A stretch of 64,000 bases of DNA from contig DEXV01000003.1 of NCBI GenBank assembly GCA_002364325.1, positions 386,392 to 450,391 of the forward strand, in the 5' to 3' direction. Each line of letters begins with the position of its first letter. Within the stretch, counting starts at the first letter, position 1. The position numbers were made by a program, and so were the translations under genes. This DNA comes from Gillisia sp. UBA3175 (GTDB lineage: Bacteria > Bacteroidota > Bacteroidia > Flavobacteriales > Flavobacteriaceae). Positions 44,966 through 54,373 of the stretch are shown here, in pieces. The notes under the pieces are model-generated. The model saw only the letters and a program-made list of their open reading frames with translations. It had not been told where the DNA came from and searched no databases.

Positions 44966-44973
44966 CAAAGCTA
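44966..44973 (-). promoter_or_regulatory. putative promoter of the OmpA gene (-7 element)
   Basis: Minus strand TAGCTTTG, a full TAnnTTTG match, 35 bases before the ATG; -33 element weak. Confidence 0.4.
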
Positions 44974-45013
44974 TCAAAATTAGTGCCCATATACTAGTTT
45001 TTGCCTTGAAACA

Positions 45014-46012
45014 TTATAAATCGGAGAATTTTTTTTGACCCAATCCATAATTTCGGCAAACAACGGAAATTTTTGAGTAATAGTTCTCTTTCTTCGGAAG
45101 TTTTTTTCGCTTTTTTAATATTATATTCAAATGTGCATAAAAGCTTATATGTGCTTTAAAAACAGCCGAAAAGTGTTTAAATTTTAACTCAATTAAAAAT
45201 TTTAAAGCTGCAATTCCATCTAGTATCATTCGTATAAATAGCACCACAAAAAGGTGATTGGAAGGAACATTTTTTATGATATTAAATAAGCTGTTTCTGA
45301 AGTTATAATAGGTTTTTTTAGGATTTATATTAGCTAAGGTTGCACCGCCAACATGATATACCACAGATCTTGGGGTATAAAACACTTTATAACCATAGTT
45401 ATGTAATCGCCAACAAAGATCTATCTCTTCCTGATGCGAGAAATAATCTTCATCCAGCTTTCCTACTTTATTATAAATTTCTCTTCTTACAGCTAAACAC
45501 GCACCACTTGCCCAGAAAATTTCAATTTCATCGTCATACTGTCCATGATCTTTTTCCAGATTATCGAAAATTCTCCCGCGGCAAAAGGGATATGCGAATT
45601 TATCTATGAACCCGCCAGCAGCCCCAGCATATTCGAAATATTCCGGTTTTTTATGATCTAATATTTTAGGCTGTACTGCAGCAACCATTTGATTTTCTTC
45701 AAAAATATTGGCAATGGGTTGAAGCCAATTAGGAGTAACTAACACATCACTATTCAGCAGAATAAAAATATCTTCAGACAGATGAGCGAGCGCATCGTTA
45801 TAACCTTTTGCGTAACCACCATTTGTAATATTCTGTATAATTTTAACTGAAGGGAAATTGGTTTTTACATAATCTACAGAAGCATCTGTAGAAGCATTAT
45901 CTGCAACATATGCGGTAGCTTCACTAGAAAATTGAACCACAGAAGGGAGGAACTGTTTTAGAAGTTCGGTTCCGTTCCAATTTAATATAACTACTGCAAT
46001 GCTTTGCTTCAT
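45014..46012 (-). CDS. family 2 glycosyltransferase
   Basis: A 332-residue GT-A fold inverting glycosyltransferase. VVILNWNGTELL starts the nucleotide-binding fold, NGGYAKGYNDAL and LNSDVLVTPNW (DxD-like NSD) bind UDP/dTDP-sugar and metal, and HQEEIDLCWRL holds the likely catalytic acid. The C-terminal region (about 235-300) is amphipathic and basic, which suggests peripheral membrane attachment. Relatives transfer rhamnose and other sugars to cell-surface glycans; substrate unknown. It has its own consensus promoter. Confidence 0.92.
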   Translation of the reverse strand: MKQSIAVVILNWNGTELLKQFLPSVVQFSSEATAYVADNASTDASVDYVKTNFPSVKIIQNITNGGYAKGYNDALAHLSEDIFILLNSDVLVTPNWLQPIANIFEENQMVAAVQPKILDHKKPEYFEYAGAAGGFIDKFAYPFCRGRIFDNLEKDHGQYDDEIEIFWASGACLAVRREIYNKVGKLDEDYFSHQEEIDLCWRLHNYGYKVFYTPRSVVYHVGGATLANINPKKTYYNFRNSLFNIIKNVPSNHLFVVLFIRMILDGIAALKFLIELKFKHFSAVFKAHISFYAHLNIILKKRKKLPKKENYYSKISVVCRNYGLGQKKFSDL

Positions 46013-46046
46013 TCTAGATGCTGGTTTATTTTAAAAGTATCCGTTG

Positions 46047-46078
46047 CAAAAGTAATCCGAATAATTTTTAACTCTCAA
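46047..46078 (-). promoter_or_regulatory. promoter of the glycosyltransferase gene
   Basis: Minus strand: TTG at 46078-46076, 21 bases, TACTTTTG at 46054-46047. Both elements match the consensus with normal spacing. Confidence 0.6.
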
Positions 46079-46099
46079 TTTCAGTAAAATTTTATAAGA

Positions 46100-46546
46100 T
46101 CACTCTGTATAACTTGGCAGTGCAGGTAAAAATGTGAATTGTTCCAATTCATAATCCAACAAGCAGTAAAAATGTTCCAATCCGTTAGTGACCATTAAGA
46201 AATTGGCTTTTAGGCTCATGTTATAACGAGCTATTTGATCGAAGGTATCTTGTGTGATCTTAACTGAAGGTGCCTTACATTCTATAATTATATGGATCTC
46301 TCCCGAAGGTTTGTATACCACTATATCATATCTCTTAATCCTTTTCCCTAGTCTCAATTGTTTTTCAACATTGATAAGACTTTTTGGATAGTTCTTTTCT
46401 GAAATTAAATATTGAACGGTGTGTAATCTCACCCATTCCTCCGGAGTAAGAAGTATAAACTTTTTCCTGATCTCATCGAAAGCGGCTATTTTATTTTCGC
46501 TATTTTTGAAGCGAAATGTATATTGCGGAAAATTCAGTTTTTGCAT
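46100..46546 (-). CDS. orphan HsdR N-terminal-like (PD-(D/E)xK) nuclease domain protein
   Basis: A 148-residue protein made of one restriction-enzyme R-subunit N-terminal domain. Catalytic elements of the PD-(D/E)xK fold are visible: Asp74 in RYDIVVYKP, Glu89 and Lys91 in IIIECKAP, and a QxxxY motif (Gln104, Tyr108 in DQIARY). HsdR-type motor domains, HsdM and HsdS are all absent nearby, so this is not a restriction system. It is divergent from holA with 149 bases between starts. Possible roles are DNA repair or end processing; no activity is established. A TAATTTTG element lies at 46560-46567 (minus). Confidence 0.85.
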   Translation of the reverse strand: MQKLNFPQYTFRFKNSENKIAAFDEIRKKFILLTPEEWVRLHTVQYLISEKNYPKSLINVEKQLRLGKRIKRYDIVVYKPSGEIHIIIECKAPSVKITQDTFDQIARYNMSLKANFLMVTNGLEHFYCLLDYELEQFTFLPALPSYTE

Positions 46547-46695
46547 TAGTTCAAATTAACAAAATTATAAAGTTACAGCAGGAATTTTGTCTAATTAATA
46601 TGGAAGCACAAATGTTTATTAATAGTGAATTTGGATCTATAATATAATAATATCAGAATGTTTTCAATTAAATTAGTTTTACTGCACTAAATTCT

Positions 46696-47700
46696 ATGGA
46701 AGAAGCAATTCAAATAGTTACTGCTATTAAAAATGGACAGGTTAAACCTATCTATTTCTTAATGGGAGAAGAACCTTATTATATAGACAAGATCGCGAAT
46801 TATATTGAGGATCATCTCATGCCTGAGGAGGAGAAGAGCTTTAACCAAATGGTGATGTATGGCCGTGATGCCAGCGTGGAAGAAATAATTAGCAATGCCA
46901 AGCGCTATCCTATGATGGCAGAGCGGCAAGTTATAGTGGTTAAAGAGGCCCAGGATCTGTCCAGGACCATAGAAAAGCTTGAGGCTTATGCAGAAAACCC
47001 TCAACCAACAACCACCTTGGTGGTTTGCTATAAGTATAAAAAGATTGATAAAAGAAAAAAACTATATAAGGCTGTAGCAAAAAGTGGTGTGATCTTCGAG
47101 AGTAAACGTTTATACGAAAATCAGGTAGCAGATTGGATCCAGAAAACATTAAAATCTAACGGATATGCAATTTCTCCAAAAGCTGCCCAAATGTTAGTAG
47201 AATTTCTTGGAACAGATCTAAGTAAAATTGATAATGAGCTTCAGAAATTACAGCTTATTGCGCCCAAGGGAACTACGATCTCTCCAGAACTTATAGAAGA
47301 GAATATCGGGATCAGTAAAGATTTCAATAATTTTGAGTTAAGAAAAGCTTTAGGTATTCGCGATAGTTTAAAAGTGCACCGTATAATAAATTACTTTTCA
47401 CAAAATACTAAGGACAATCCAATAGTAGTTACAGTGTCCTTGCTTTTTGGATATTTTTCTCAAATTCTGCAATATCACGGACTGGCAGATAAGTCCAAGG
47501 CCAATGTGGCAAAGACCTTAAAAATAAATCCCTACTTTGTGGCAGATTATGTTACTGCTGCAAGAAACTACCCAATGCGAAAAGTGAGTTCTATAATTAC
47601 TTATTTAAGGGAAACCGATGTAAAGAGTAAAGGGGTAGGAGCATCTGGTGTTCCTCCCGGAGATCTGCTTAAAGAATTGGTGGTGAAAATAATGAACTAA
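46696..47700 (+). CDS. holA: DNA polymerase III subunit delta
   Basis: A 334-residue clamp-loader subunit. The N-terminal AAA+-like domain lacks a Walker A, as expected for delta; IYFLMGEEPYYIDKIANYIE and the VVKEAQDLSR segment are typical, and the C-terminal collar domain (about 215-330) ends near GVPPGDLLKELVVKIM. It opens the sliding clamp during replication. It is divergent from the orphan nuclease-like gene, and menA follows after one base, so the two share a transcript. Confidence 0.94.
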   Translation: MEEAIQIVTAIKNGQVKPIYFLMGEEPYYIDKIANYIEDHLMPEEEKSFNQMVMYGRDASVEEIISNAKRYPMMAERQVIVVKEAQDLSRTIEKLEAYAENPQPTTTLVVCYKYKKIDKRKKLYKAVAKSGVIFESKRLYENQVADWIQKTLKSNGYAISPKAAQMLVEFLGTDLSKIDNELQKLQLIAPKGTTISPELIEENIGISKDFNNFELRKALGIRDSLKVHRIINYFSQNTKDNPIVVTVSLLFGYFSQILQYHGLADKSKANVAKTLKINPYFVADYVTAARNYPMRKVSSIITYLRETDVKSKGVGASGVPPGDLLKELVVKIMN

Positions 47701-47701
47701 A

Positions 47702-48604
47702 ATGAGCTTATTTAAAAACTGGATCAATGCAGCAAGGCTTCGTACCCTTCCTTTATCTATTAGTGGAATAATTGTAGGAACCACAATTGCCGTACAACAA
47801 GGATATTTTAGTATAGTGATCTTTAGTCTTGCTATGGGAACCACATTAGGTCTTCAGATATTATCTAATTTCGCGAACGATTATGGAGATGGTAAAAAAG
47901 GGATAGACAATGCAGATAGGGTAGGGCCTGCCAGAGCAATTCAAAGTGGCTTGATCTCTCTTAAAGAAATGAAGCAAGGGATAATGGCTGCGGCAATTCT
48001 TACTTTGTTCATGGCTATATTATTGATCTATGCTGCATTTGGGCATGATCATTTTGTGTATGCTATAATTTTCTTCCTTCTAGGTGTTGGTGCCATTGTA
48101 GCGGCAATAAAATATACAATTGGAGAGAATGCTTATGGCTATCGAGGATTAGGTGATGTATTTGTGTTTCTTTTCTTCGGATTGATTGCCGTGTTGGGGA
48201 CCTATTTTTTATATGCTCGAGAGATCTATTGGCTGGCAATATTGCCTGCCACAGCTATTGGAATGTTAAGCGCGGGTGTATTAAATTTGAATAATATGAG
48301 AGACAGAATTCCTGATGAAATTTCAGGAAAGATAACTCTAGCTGTTAAAATGGGGGAGAAAAAGGCTAAGAATTATCATTATGTATTGATAATTGGCGCC
48401 ATTTTTTTTCTTATACTCTATAGTGTGTTCACCGCAGATGAGCTTAATGATCTTATTTACATAATCGCATTTATCCTACTTATACTTCATTTAAAAAGAG
48501 TGGTTCAGAATAAAGAACCACAACTACTGGATCCAGAATTAAAGATTTTAGCCCTAAGCACCTTTGCTGTTTCGGCATTATTTGGTTTAGGCTTGCTTAT
48601 TTAA
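47702..48604 (+). CDS. menA: 1,4-dihydroxy-2-naphthoate polyprenyltransferase
   Basis: A 300-residue UbiA-family integral membrane protein with about eight to nine helices. The Asp-rich prenyl diphosphate site is in NFANDYGDGKKGIDNADR (about 58-75), and a second region, NLNNMRDRIPDE, precedes the later helices. It attaches the isoprenoid chain to DHNA, giving demethylmenaquinone. Starting one base after holA, it opens a run with menC and menE; menaquinone is the usual respiratory quinone of flavobacteria. Confidence 0.95.
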   Translation: MSLFKNWINAARLRTLPLSISGIIVGTTIAVQQGYFSIVIFSLAMGTTLGLQILSNFANDYGDGKKGIDNADRVGPARAIQSGLISLKEMKQGIMAAAILTLFMAILLIYAAFGHDHFVYAIIFFLLGVGAIVAAIKYTIGENAYGYRGLGDVFVFLFFGLIAVLGTYFLYAREIYWLAILPATAIGMLSAGVLNLNNMRDRIPDEISGKITLAVKMGEKKAKNYHYVLIIGAIFFLILYSVFTADELNDLIYIIAFILLILHLKRVVQNKEPQLLDPELKILALSTFAVSALFGLGLLI

Positions 48605-48687
48605 CTGGAGTTTGTTAAAAAAAAACAAAGCAATACAACTTAATCCATAGCTGTTGTTTATTTTTATTGAAATTCAAAAATAGTATT

Positions 48688-49368
48688 ATGATCATAACCT
48701 TTTATGGACAAAATTGTTTCGGAATTAAAATAGGAGATATCAATCTCCTGGTTGATCCATTTATTACCGGAAATAAGCTTGCTAAAGATAAAATCAACAT
48801 TAATGATCTGTATGCCGATTATATTTTGCTAACACATGCACATCAAGACCACATTTTAGATGCTGAAGCTATTGCTAAAAACACAGGAGCTGTTATTGTT
48901 AGCAATTTCGAGATCGCCAATCATTACGAAGAACAAGGATTTGAAGTCCACCCAATGAATCATGGTGGAAGCTGGGATTTTGAATTTGGAAAACTGAAAT
49001 ATGTGAATGCAATACATACCAGTTCCTTTCCAGATGGTTCCTATGGAGGACAACCCGGGGGCTTTGTTATAGAAAGTGAGCATAAGAATATTTATATTGC
49101 AGGTGACACGGCGCTTTCAATGGATATGAAGCTAATTCCTATGCAAACCAAATTAGATCTTGCTATTTTACCTATTGGCGATAATTTTACTATGGGAATA
49201 GAGGATGCAATTCTTGCAAGTGATTTTGTGGAATGCGATAAGATAATTGGTTGCCATTATGATACTTTTGGATATATAGAGATTGATCATGAAGAAGCAA
49301 AACGCAAATTTTACGAAAAAGGCAAAGATCTAATGCTTTTGGAAATTGGTGAGAACATCGAACTATAG
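48688..49368 (+). CDS. MBL-fold metal-dependent hydrolase (UPF0173-like)
   Basis: A 226-residue metallo-beta-lactamase fold protein. The metal motif THAHQDH (about 49-55) is complete, with further ligands in HTSSFPDGSYGG, AGDTALSMDM and GCHYDTFG. The family has no firm substrate. The open frame starts with TTG at 48667, but the ATG at 48688 matches the family N-terminus. Its position between menA and menC is of interest, though not evidence for a quinone role. Confidence 0.9.
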   Translation: MIITFYGQNCFGIKIGDINLLVDPFITGNKLAKDKININDLYADYILLTHAHQDHILDAEAIAKNTGAVIVSNFEIANHYEEQGFEVHPMNHGGSWDFEFGKLKYVNAIHTSSFPDGSYGGQPGGFVIESEHKNIYIAGDTALSMDMKLIPMQTKLDLAILPIGDNFTMGIEDAILASDFVECDKIIGCHYDTFGYIEIDHEEAKRKFYEKGKDLMLLEIGENIEL

Positions 49369-49392
49369 TTTTAAATCCCTACAGATTACTTA

Positions 49393-50427
49393 ATGCATGC
49401 AAATTATCATAAATATCTTTTAAATTTTAAACGGCCTAGTGGTACTTCTCGTGGTGTTTTAACCACCAAAGAAACTTGGTTCCTAGTTATTTCTTCTGAA
49501 GGGAAAACAGGAATTGGAGAATGCGGTATATTAAGAAGTTTGAGCGTAGATGATAGACCAGGTTATGAGGAGAAATTAAAATGGGTTTGCAATAACATAA
49601 CCTTAGGTCCAAAGTTGTTATGGGAGGAGTTGCTAGAATTTCCATCTATTCAATTCGGTGTAGAAATGGCATTTAAATCCTTAGCTTCACAAAATCCTTT
49701 TATATTATTTCCTTCTGAATTTACAAATGGACAAAAAGCTATTCCGATAAATGGTTTAGTATGGATGGGAGAGAAATCTTTCATGAAACAACAGATCGTG
49801 GAGAAGATCCAGCATGGCTTCAGTTGTATCAAACTAAAAATAGGAGCTATAGATTTTAAGGCAGAACTTGATCTACTGGATTATATTAGAACCGAATTTT
49901 CTTCAGAGGACATTGAGATACGAGTAGATGCTAATGGTGCATTTCCAGTAGAGGAAGCGTTAAATAAATTGAAGCGTTTATGCGAATTCGATATTCATTC
50001 TATAGAACAACCAATCAAACAAGGTCAATTTGAAAAGATGGCAGAATTGTGCAGAGAATCTCCAATTCCCATTGCCTTAGATGAAGAGCTAATTGGCATA
50101 ACATCTGTAACAAAAAAGGAAGAATTACTACAAATTATAAAACCTCAATATGTAATTTTTAAGCCCAGTTTAATCGGAGGTTTTAGAGGAACTCAAGAAT
50201 GGCTGGATATTGCAAAAAAATTGAAAATTGGCTGGTGGGTAACCAGTGCCTTAGAGAGTAATGTTGGTTTGAATACCATTGCGCAATGGACGTTTACCAA
50301 GGAATCCCCAATGCCACAAGGTCTAGGCACAGGCGGACTTTACACTAATAATTTTGATTCGCCATTACAAGTAAAAAATGGCAGCATACAATACGATCCT
50401 AAAATTAATTGGGATTTTGACTTATAA
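49393..50427 (+). CDS. menC: o-succinylbenzoate synthase
   Basis: A 344-residue enolase-superfamily enzyme that dehydrates SHCHC to o-succinylbenzoate in menaquinone synthesis. The KxK catalytic motif is in CIKLKIGAI, metal ligands are in RVDANGAF, SIEQP and ALDEEL, and the second catalytic Lys is in VIFKPSLIGG. The order menA-MBL-menC-CPBP-menE supports MenC over dipeptide epimerases of the same superfamily. The ATG starts 25 bases after the MBL gene. Confidence 0.92.
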   Translation: MHANYHKYLLNFKRPSGTSRGVLTTKETWFLVISSEGKTGIGECGILRSLSVDDRPGYEEKLKWVCNNITLGPKLLWEELLEFPSIQFGVEMAFKSLASQNPFILFPSEFTNGQKAIPINGLVWMGEKSFMKQQIVEKIQHGFSCIKLKIGAIDFKAELDLLDYIRTEFSSEDIEIRVDANGAFPVEEALNKLKRLCEFDIHSIEQPIKQGQFEKMAELCRESPIPIALDEELIGITSVTKKEELLQIIKPQYVIFKPSLIGGFRGTQEWLDIAKKLKIGWWVTSALESNVGLNTIAQWTFTKESPMPQGLGTGGLYTNNFDSPLQVKNGSIQYDPKINWDFDL

Positions 50428-50435
50428 ATAAAAAG

Positions 50436-51371
50436 ATGTTCATAGCACAAGCCCTAAATTACAAGCACAATTTTGGTAGATACTTACTGGGAGTTTTCAT
50501 TATAGTAATGGCCGTTATTCTTGGTCAAATTCCACTTACAGTGGCCATTTTAATGAAAGGTGGTCTGGATGTAGTAGGTATGGATGAAGCTAAAATGCTG
50601 GGAATGTTGGAATCTAATTTATCCTTATTCCTCTTACTACTTACCTTCGCAGTGGGATTGGCAGCGCTATTTTTTGTAGTAAAGTTTATACATTATCAAC
50701 CTATAAAAACGGTCACCACTACTCGAAAGAAGGTTGATTGGGGAAGATTTTTCTTTGCATTTGGGATGGTTGCTATTTTTTCTATAGGGGTAACTGCATT
50801 CGATTATTTTTCCAATCCGCAAGATTACGTGCTTAATTTTAAAGCAACACCATTTTTTATAATGCTAATAATTGCGGTTGTAATGATCCCATTACAAACC
50901 AGTTTCGAAGAATATTTCTTTCGTGGGTATCTAATGCAAGGAATAGGAACTTTAGTGCAGAATAAATGGGCGCCATTAATAATTACTTCTGTGGTGTTTG
51001 GAGGTTTACATTTTTTTAATCCAGAAGTTACCAAACTGGGGAATATAATAATGATCTACTATATAGGAACAGGATTTTTGCTTGGAATAATGACTTTAAT
51101 GGATGAAGGTATGGAGCTTGCATTGGGCTTTCACGCAGGTAATAATCTTATTACAGCAGTTTTAGTTACCGCAGATTGGACGGCTTTTCAAACTAATTCC
51201 TTGCTTAAAGATGTATCAGACCCTTCTGCAGGGATGGATATATTGATACCAATTTTTGTAGTTTATCCCTTGTTTTTATTCATCATGTCTAAAAAATACA
51301 ATTGGAATGATTGGACAGGAAAACTATTCGGAAAAGTAGAACAACCAATTGTTGATAATTTTACCCCATAA
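50436..51371 (+). CDS. CPBP family intramembrane protease
   Basis: A 311-residue integral membrane protein with about seven to eight helices. The CPBP/Abi motifs are intact: SFEEYFFRGYLMQ (EExxxR), VVFGGLHFFNP and LGFHAGNN, which form the glutamate-based active site shared with Rce1 proteases. Such proteins process prenylated substrates in eukaryotes and serve signalling or bacteriocin immunity roles in bacteria. It begins 9 bases after menC and lies in the men gene run, 72 bases before menE. Confidence 0.92.
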   Translation: MFIAQALNYKHNFGRYLLGVFIIVMAVILGQIPLTVAILMKGGLDVVGMDEAKMLGMLESNLSLFLLLLTFAVGLAALFFVVKFIHYQPIKTVTTTRKKVDWGRFFFAFGMVAIFSIGVTAFDYFSNPQDYVLNFKATPFFIMLIIAVVMIPLQTSFEEYFFRGYLMQGIGTLVQNKWAPLIITSVVFGGLHFFNPEVTKLGNIIMIYYIGTGFLLGIMTLMDEGMELALGFHAGNNLITAVLVTADWTAFQTNSLLKDVSDPSAGMDILIPIFVVYPLFLFIMSKKYNWNDWTGKLFGKVEQPIVDNFTP

Positions 51372-51442
51372 ATTGAGAATTCATAAATTTTATTGTTAAA
51401 TTTAGGAAATAGTGAAGATAAGTATGTTAAATTAAGAAATTG

Positions 51443-52540
51443 ATGATAAAAAAATTTACGGTTCCCGAAACGCATCTCAGTTTTAAGATTAATAAGTCGC
51501 ATTACTCTAATGATGACTTGGCCAAAGCGGCTTATAATTTTATTAAAGAGGGGGAGCCGCATGAAGGAGAAATAGGTGATTTTATCTTGGATTGGTTAAA
51601 ACCTTCCGAATTTATCTCAGTCAGTACTTCTGGTTCTACTGGAGTCCCTAAAAAGATACAGGTCCGTAAGGAGCATATGATCAATTCAGCTTTAGCTACA
51701 GGTAAGTTTTTTGAAATTCCCGCCAGATCTACTGTTTTAATGTGTTTACCGGCAAATTACATTGCTGGAAAGATGATGTTGGTAAGAGCTATGGTGTTAG
51801 GTTGGGAATTAGATATAGTTCCACCAACTTCTAATCCTTTAGATCAAATTTTTAAAATTTACGATTTTTGTGCAATGACACCTTTTCAATTAGATAATTC
51901 TATTGGACGTCTGCATCTTATTAAAAAACTGATTGTTGGAGGAGGAGCGGTTTCACCAAATCTTCAAGAAATGGTTCAAGGTCTCAATACTAAGGTATAT
52001 GAAACCTTTGGTATGACAGAAACAGTTTCACATATTGCGGCTAAACGTTTAAATCCGAAGAAAAATCGGAAAAAACCAGCACCCTTCAAAGTACTTCAAA
52101 AAGTTGCGATTTCTAAAGATAATAGAGATTGTTTGGTGATAAAAGCACCAACACTTTCAGATGAAGTTCTTAAAACAAATGATGTGGTGGAAATTCTTAC
52201 TTATAAAAAATTTCTGTGGAAAGGCAGATATGATAATGTGATAAATTCTGGAGGAATAAAATTATATCCTGAAGAAATTGAAAGCAAACTCAGCAAATAT
52301 ATAGTTGGGCGAATTTTTGTGACAGGAATGCCAGATGATGCCTTGGGACAAAGATTGGTGCTATTTGTAGAAGCCGATTTTTCTGAAGATTTATTATTAG
52401 AATTAAAAGAAAAAATATTAGCTATTAAAGAATTGGATAAATATGAAGTTCCGAAGAAGATATATCTTGTAGAAAAATTTGAAGAAACACCAAACGGGAA
52501 GATACATAGAGATCATACCGTTAAAAGTAAATTGTTCTAA
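51443..52540 (+). CDS. menE: o-succinylbenzoate--CoA ligase, short form
   Basis: A 365-residue adenylate-forming enzyme, shorter than the usual MenE (about 450-480) because much of the N-terminal subdomain is missing, as is usual in Bacteroidota. The AMP-binding loop STSGSTGVPKKIQVRKE (about 56-72), YETFGMTETVSH, GRYDNVINSGGIKLYP and the catalytic C-terminal Lys in NGKIHRD are all present. It makes OSB-CoA in menaquinone synthesis. A TTG at 51440 precedes the ATG by one codon. Confidence 0.88.
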   Translation: MIKKFTVPETHLSFKINKSHYSNDDLAKAAYNFIKEGEPHEGEIGDFILDWLKPSEFISVSTSGSTGVPKKIQVRKEHMINSALATGKFFEIPARSTVLMCLPANYIAGKMMLVRAMVLGWELDIVPPTSNPLDQIFKIYDFCAMTPFQLDNSIGRLHLIKKLIVGGGAVSPNLQEMVQGLNTKVYETFGMTETVSHIAAKRLNPKKNRKKPAPFKVLQKVAISKDNRDCLVIKAPTLSDEVLKTNDVVEILTYKKFLWKGRYDNVINSGGIKLYPEEIESKLSKYIVGRIFVTGMPDDALGQRLVLFVEADFSEDLLLELKEKILAIKELDKYEVPKKIYLVEKFEETPNGKIHRDHTVKSKLF

Positions 52541-52554
52541 ATATATAATTTTAA

Positions 52555-53874
52555 ATGCTAAAAAACTTATTTCTATTTTTCATTTTAATTACCTCCTACT
52601 CACAAGCACAAATAGCTTCAGAGAAGCAGCGGGCAGAGATAATAAATGATATCCTGCAAGACAAGTTCAATAATTTATTACCGGCATTAATGGAACGCAC
52701 AGGCATAGATATGTGGGTGCTTATTTCCAGAGAATACAATGAAGATCCGGTATTAAAAACAATGCTTCCGGCAACTTGGTTAAATGCTAGAAGAAGAACT
52801 ATTTTGGTATTCTACAAACCAGCAAATAGTGTTTCTGTAGAAAGACTTGCGGTTGCTAGATATAATTTTGGAGACAATATTTCCTCTGCTTGGGATAAGG
52901 AAAAACAACCCGATCAAATGGAGGCTTTGGCTTCAATAATTGCTGAAAGAGATCCTAAAAAAATAGGTTTAAACTATTCTGATAATTTTGCCATTGCAGA
53001 TGGAATTGTAAAAACAGATTATGAGCTTCTTATGAAGTCTCTTCCAGAGTTGTATAGAAAAAGAGTGATATCGGCGGAAGATCTGGCCATTGGATGGATC
53101 GAGACTCGTACGCCGATGGAAATGAAATTTTATGAAAATTTGATTGCTATAACCCATAACATAATTGCAGAAGCTTTTAGCAGTAAAGTGATCAATCCTG
53201 GAGTTACTACTTCTGAAGATGTAGTTTGGTGGTTAAGGCAAAAAGTGACCGATCTTGGCCTGGAAACTTGGTTTCATCCAACTATAGATATACAAAGAAA
53301 GGAAGAAGAATTAAAAGATCATATAGATGCTTTTTCCAATGGATATGGTGAGACGGTGATACTTCCGGGAGATCTTTTACATTGTGATTTTGGTATTTCC
53401 TATTTAAGACTGAACACAGATTGCCAACAACATGCGTATGTTCTAAAACAAGGAGAAACTGCTGCTCCAAGGTTTTTAGAGGAGGCCTTGGATAAAGGAA
53501 ATCAACTTCAAGATATCCTAACCTCTAATTTTGCAAATGGCAAATCAGGAAATGACATTTTAGCTGCTTCATTAACCGAAGCAAAATTAGCTAATTTGAA
53601 TCCTTCCATCTATTCACATCCTTTAGGCCTTTATGGCCACTCAGCAGGACCAACAATTGGAATGTGGGATTCACAGGGCGGAGTTCCTGGAACTGGAGAT
53701 TATAAGTTATTTCCCAATACGGTATATGCCATAGAATTAAATAATACGGTAGCTATTCCAGAATGGAATAAGGACATACGTATCATGCTTGAAGAAGCTG
53801 GTTTTTGGGGTGAAAATTCTTTTAGATATGTGAATGAGCGCCAAACAGAATTGCTTTTAATTCCATCTAATTAA
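52555..53874 (+). CDS. exported M24 family metallopeptidase (Xaa-Pro peptidase-like)
   Basis: A 439-residue protein with a signal peptide (about 1-19, SYSQAQ), a creatinase-type N-terminal domain (about 25-185) and a pita-bread M24 domain. All five metal ligands can be traced: the Asp of LHCDFG, the Asp of NTDCQ, the His of SHPLGLYGHS, the Glu of YAIELNNT and the Glu of IMLEEAGF. A His-rich loop (YGHSAGP) supports proline-peptidase-like activity. It should work in the periplasm on short peptides. It ends 4 bases into the convergent DoxX gene. Confidence 0.9.
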   Translation: MLKNLFLFFILITSYSQAQIASEKQRAEIINDILQDKFNNLLPALMERTGIDMWVLISREYNEDPVLKTMLPATWLNARRRTILVFYKPANSVSVERLAVARYNFGDNISSAWDKEKQPDQMEALASIIAERDPKKIGLNYSDNFAIADGIVKTDYELLMKSLPELYRKRVISAEDLAIGWIETRTPMEMKFYENLIAITHNIIAEAFSSKVINPGVTTSEDVVWWLRQKVTDLGLETWFHPTIDIQRKEEELKDHIDAFSNGYGETVILPGDLLHCDFGISYLRLNTDCQQHAYVLKQGETAAPRFLEEALDKGNQLQDILTSNFANGKSGNDILAASLTEAKLANLNPSIYSHPLGLYGHSAGPTIGMWDSQGGVPGTGDYKLFPNTVYAIELNNTVAIPEWNKDIRIMLEEAGFWGENSFRYVNERQTELLLIPSN

Positions 53875-54293
53875 TATCCCATTTTTAAATAATAGTCTGC
53901 AGAATGTTTTCCTGAGCCATAGAAAATAAAGAAAATGGTGATAAATAGAACGATAAGCGCTGTTAAAAGGTTCCCTATATTCATTACTCCAATAAAATTT
54001 ATCAAAATTGCACCCAAAAGTATGGGGAGTTGTGCAATCAATGCCCAACGTGTAAGCAATCCAAAAGCAATCATTATTCCGCCTACTAAATGAGCAGGAG
54101 CTACATAATGAATTACCAACATCACACCTCCGAAATCACGCAACGGCTTAAAAAGTTCGAATAAGATCTGACTTTGTGAAATAAAATGGATCCCTTTTAT
54201 AAAAAGAAAAACACCCAGAGCCACTCTTAAAAGGTCTAAAGGATAATAAGTATGCGCATTGGCCCACTTATTAAGTGATTTTATAGTTTCCAT
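53871..54293 (-). CDS. DoxX family membrane protein
   Basis: A 140-residue integral membrane protein with four predicted helices, typical of the DoxX/SURF4-like family: LLRVALGVFLFIKGIHF at the N-terminus, a middle VGGIMIAFGLLTRWALIAQ, and a C-terminal LLTALIVLFITIFFIFYG. Family members relate to quinol oxidase subunits or redox partners at the membrane. It is transcribed alone and overlaps the convergent M24 gene by 4 bases at the 3' ends. Confidence 0.88.
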   Translation of the reverse strand: METIKSLNKWANAHTYYPLDLLRVALGVFLFIKGIHFISQSQILFELFKPLRDFGGVMLVIHYVAPAHLVGGIMIAFGLLTRWALIAQLPILLGAILINFIGVMNIGNLLTALIVLFITIFFIFYGSGKHSADYYLKMGY

Positions 54294-54373
54294 ACCGTAT
54301 AATTTACAGTTAAGTTACTGATAATTAGTGGTATTAAGAAATTGTATTAATAGTATTTATAGCCTGAAACATT

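Noticed and set aside
46100..46546. Type I restriction system
   Set aside because: Only the R-subunit N-terminal domain is present; no motor, methylase or specificity gene within the window.
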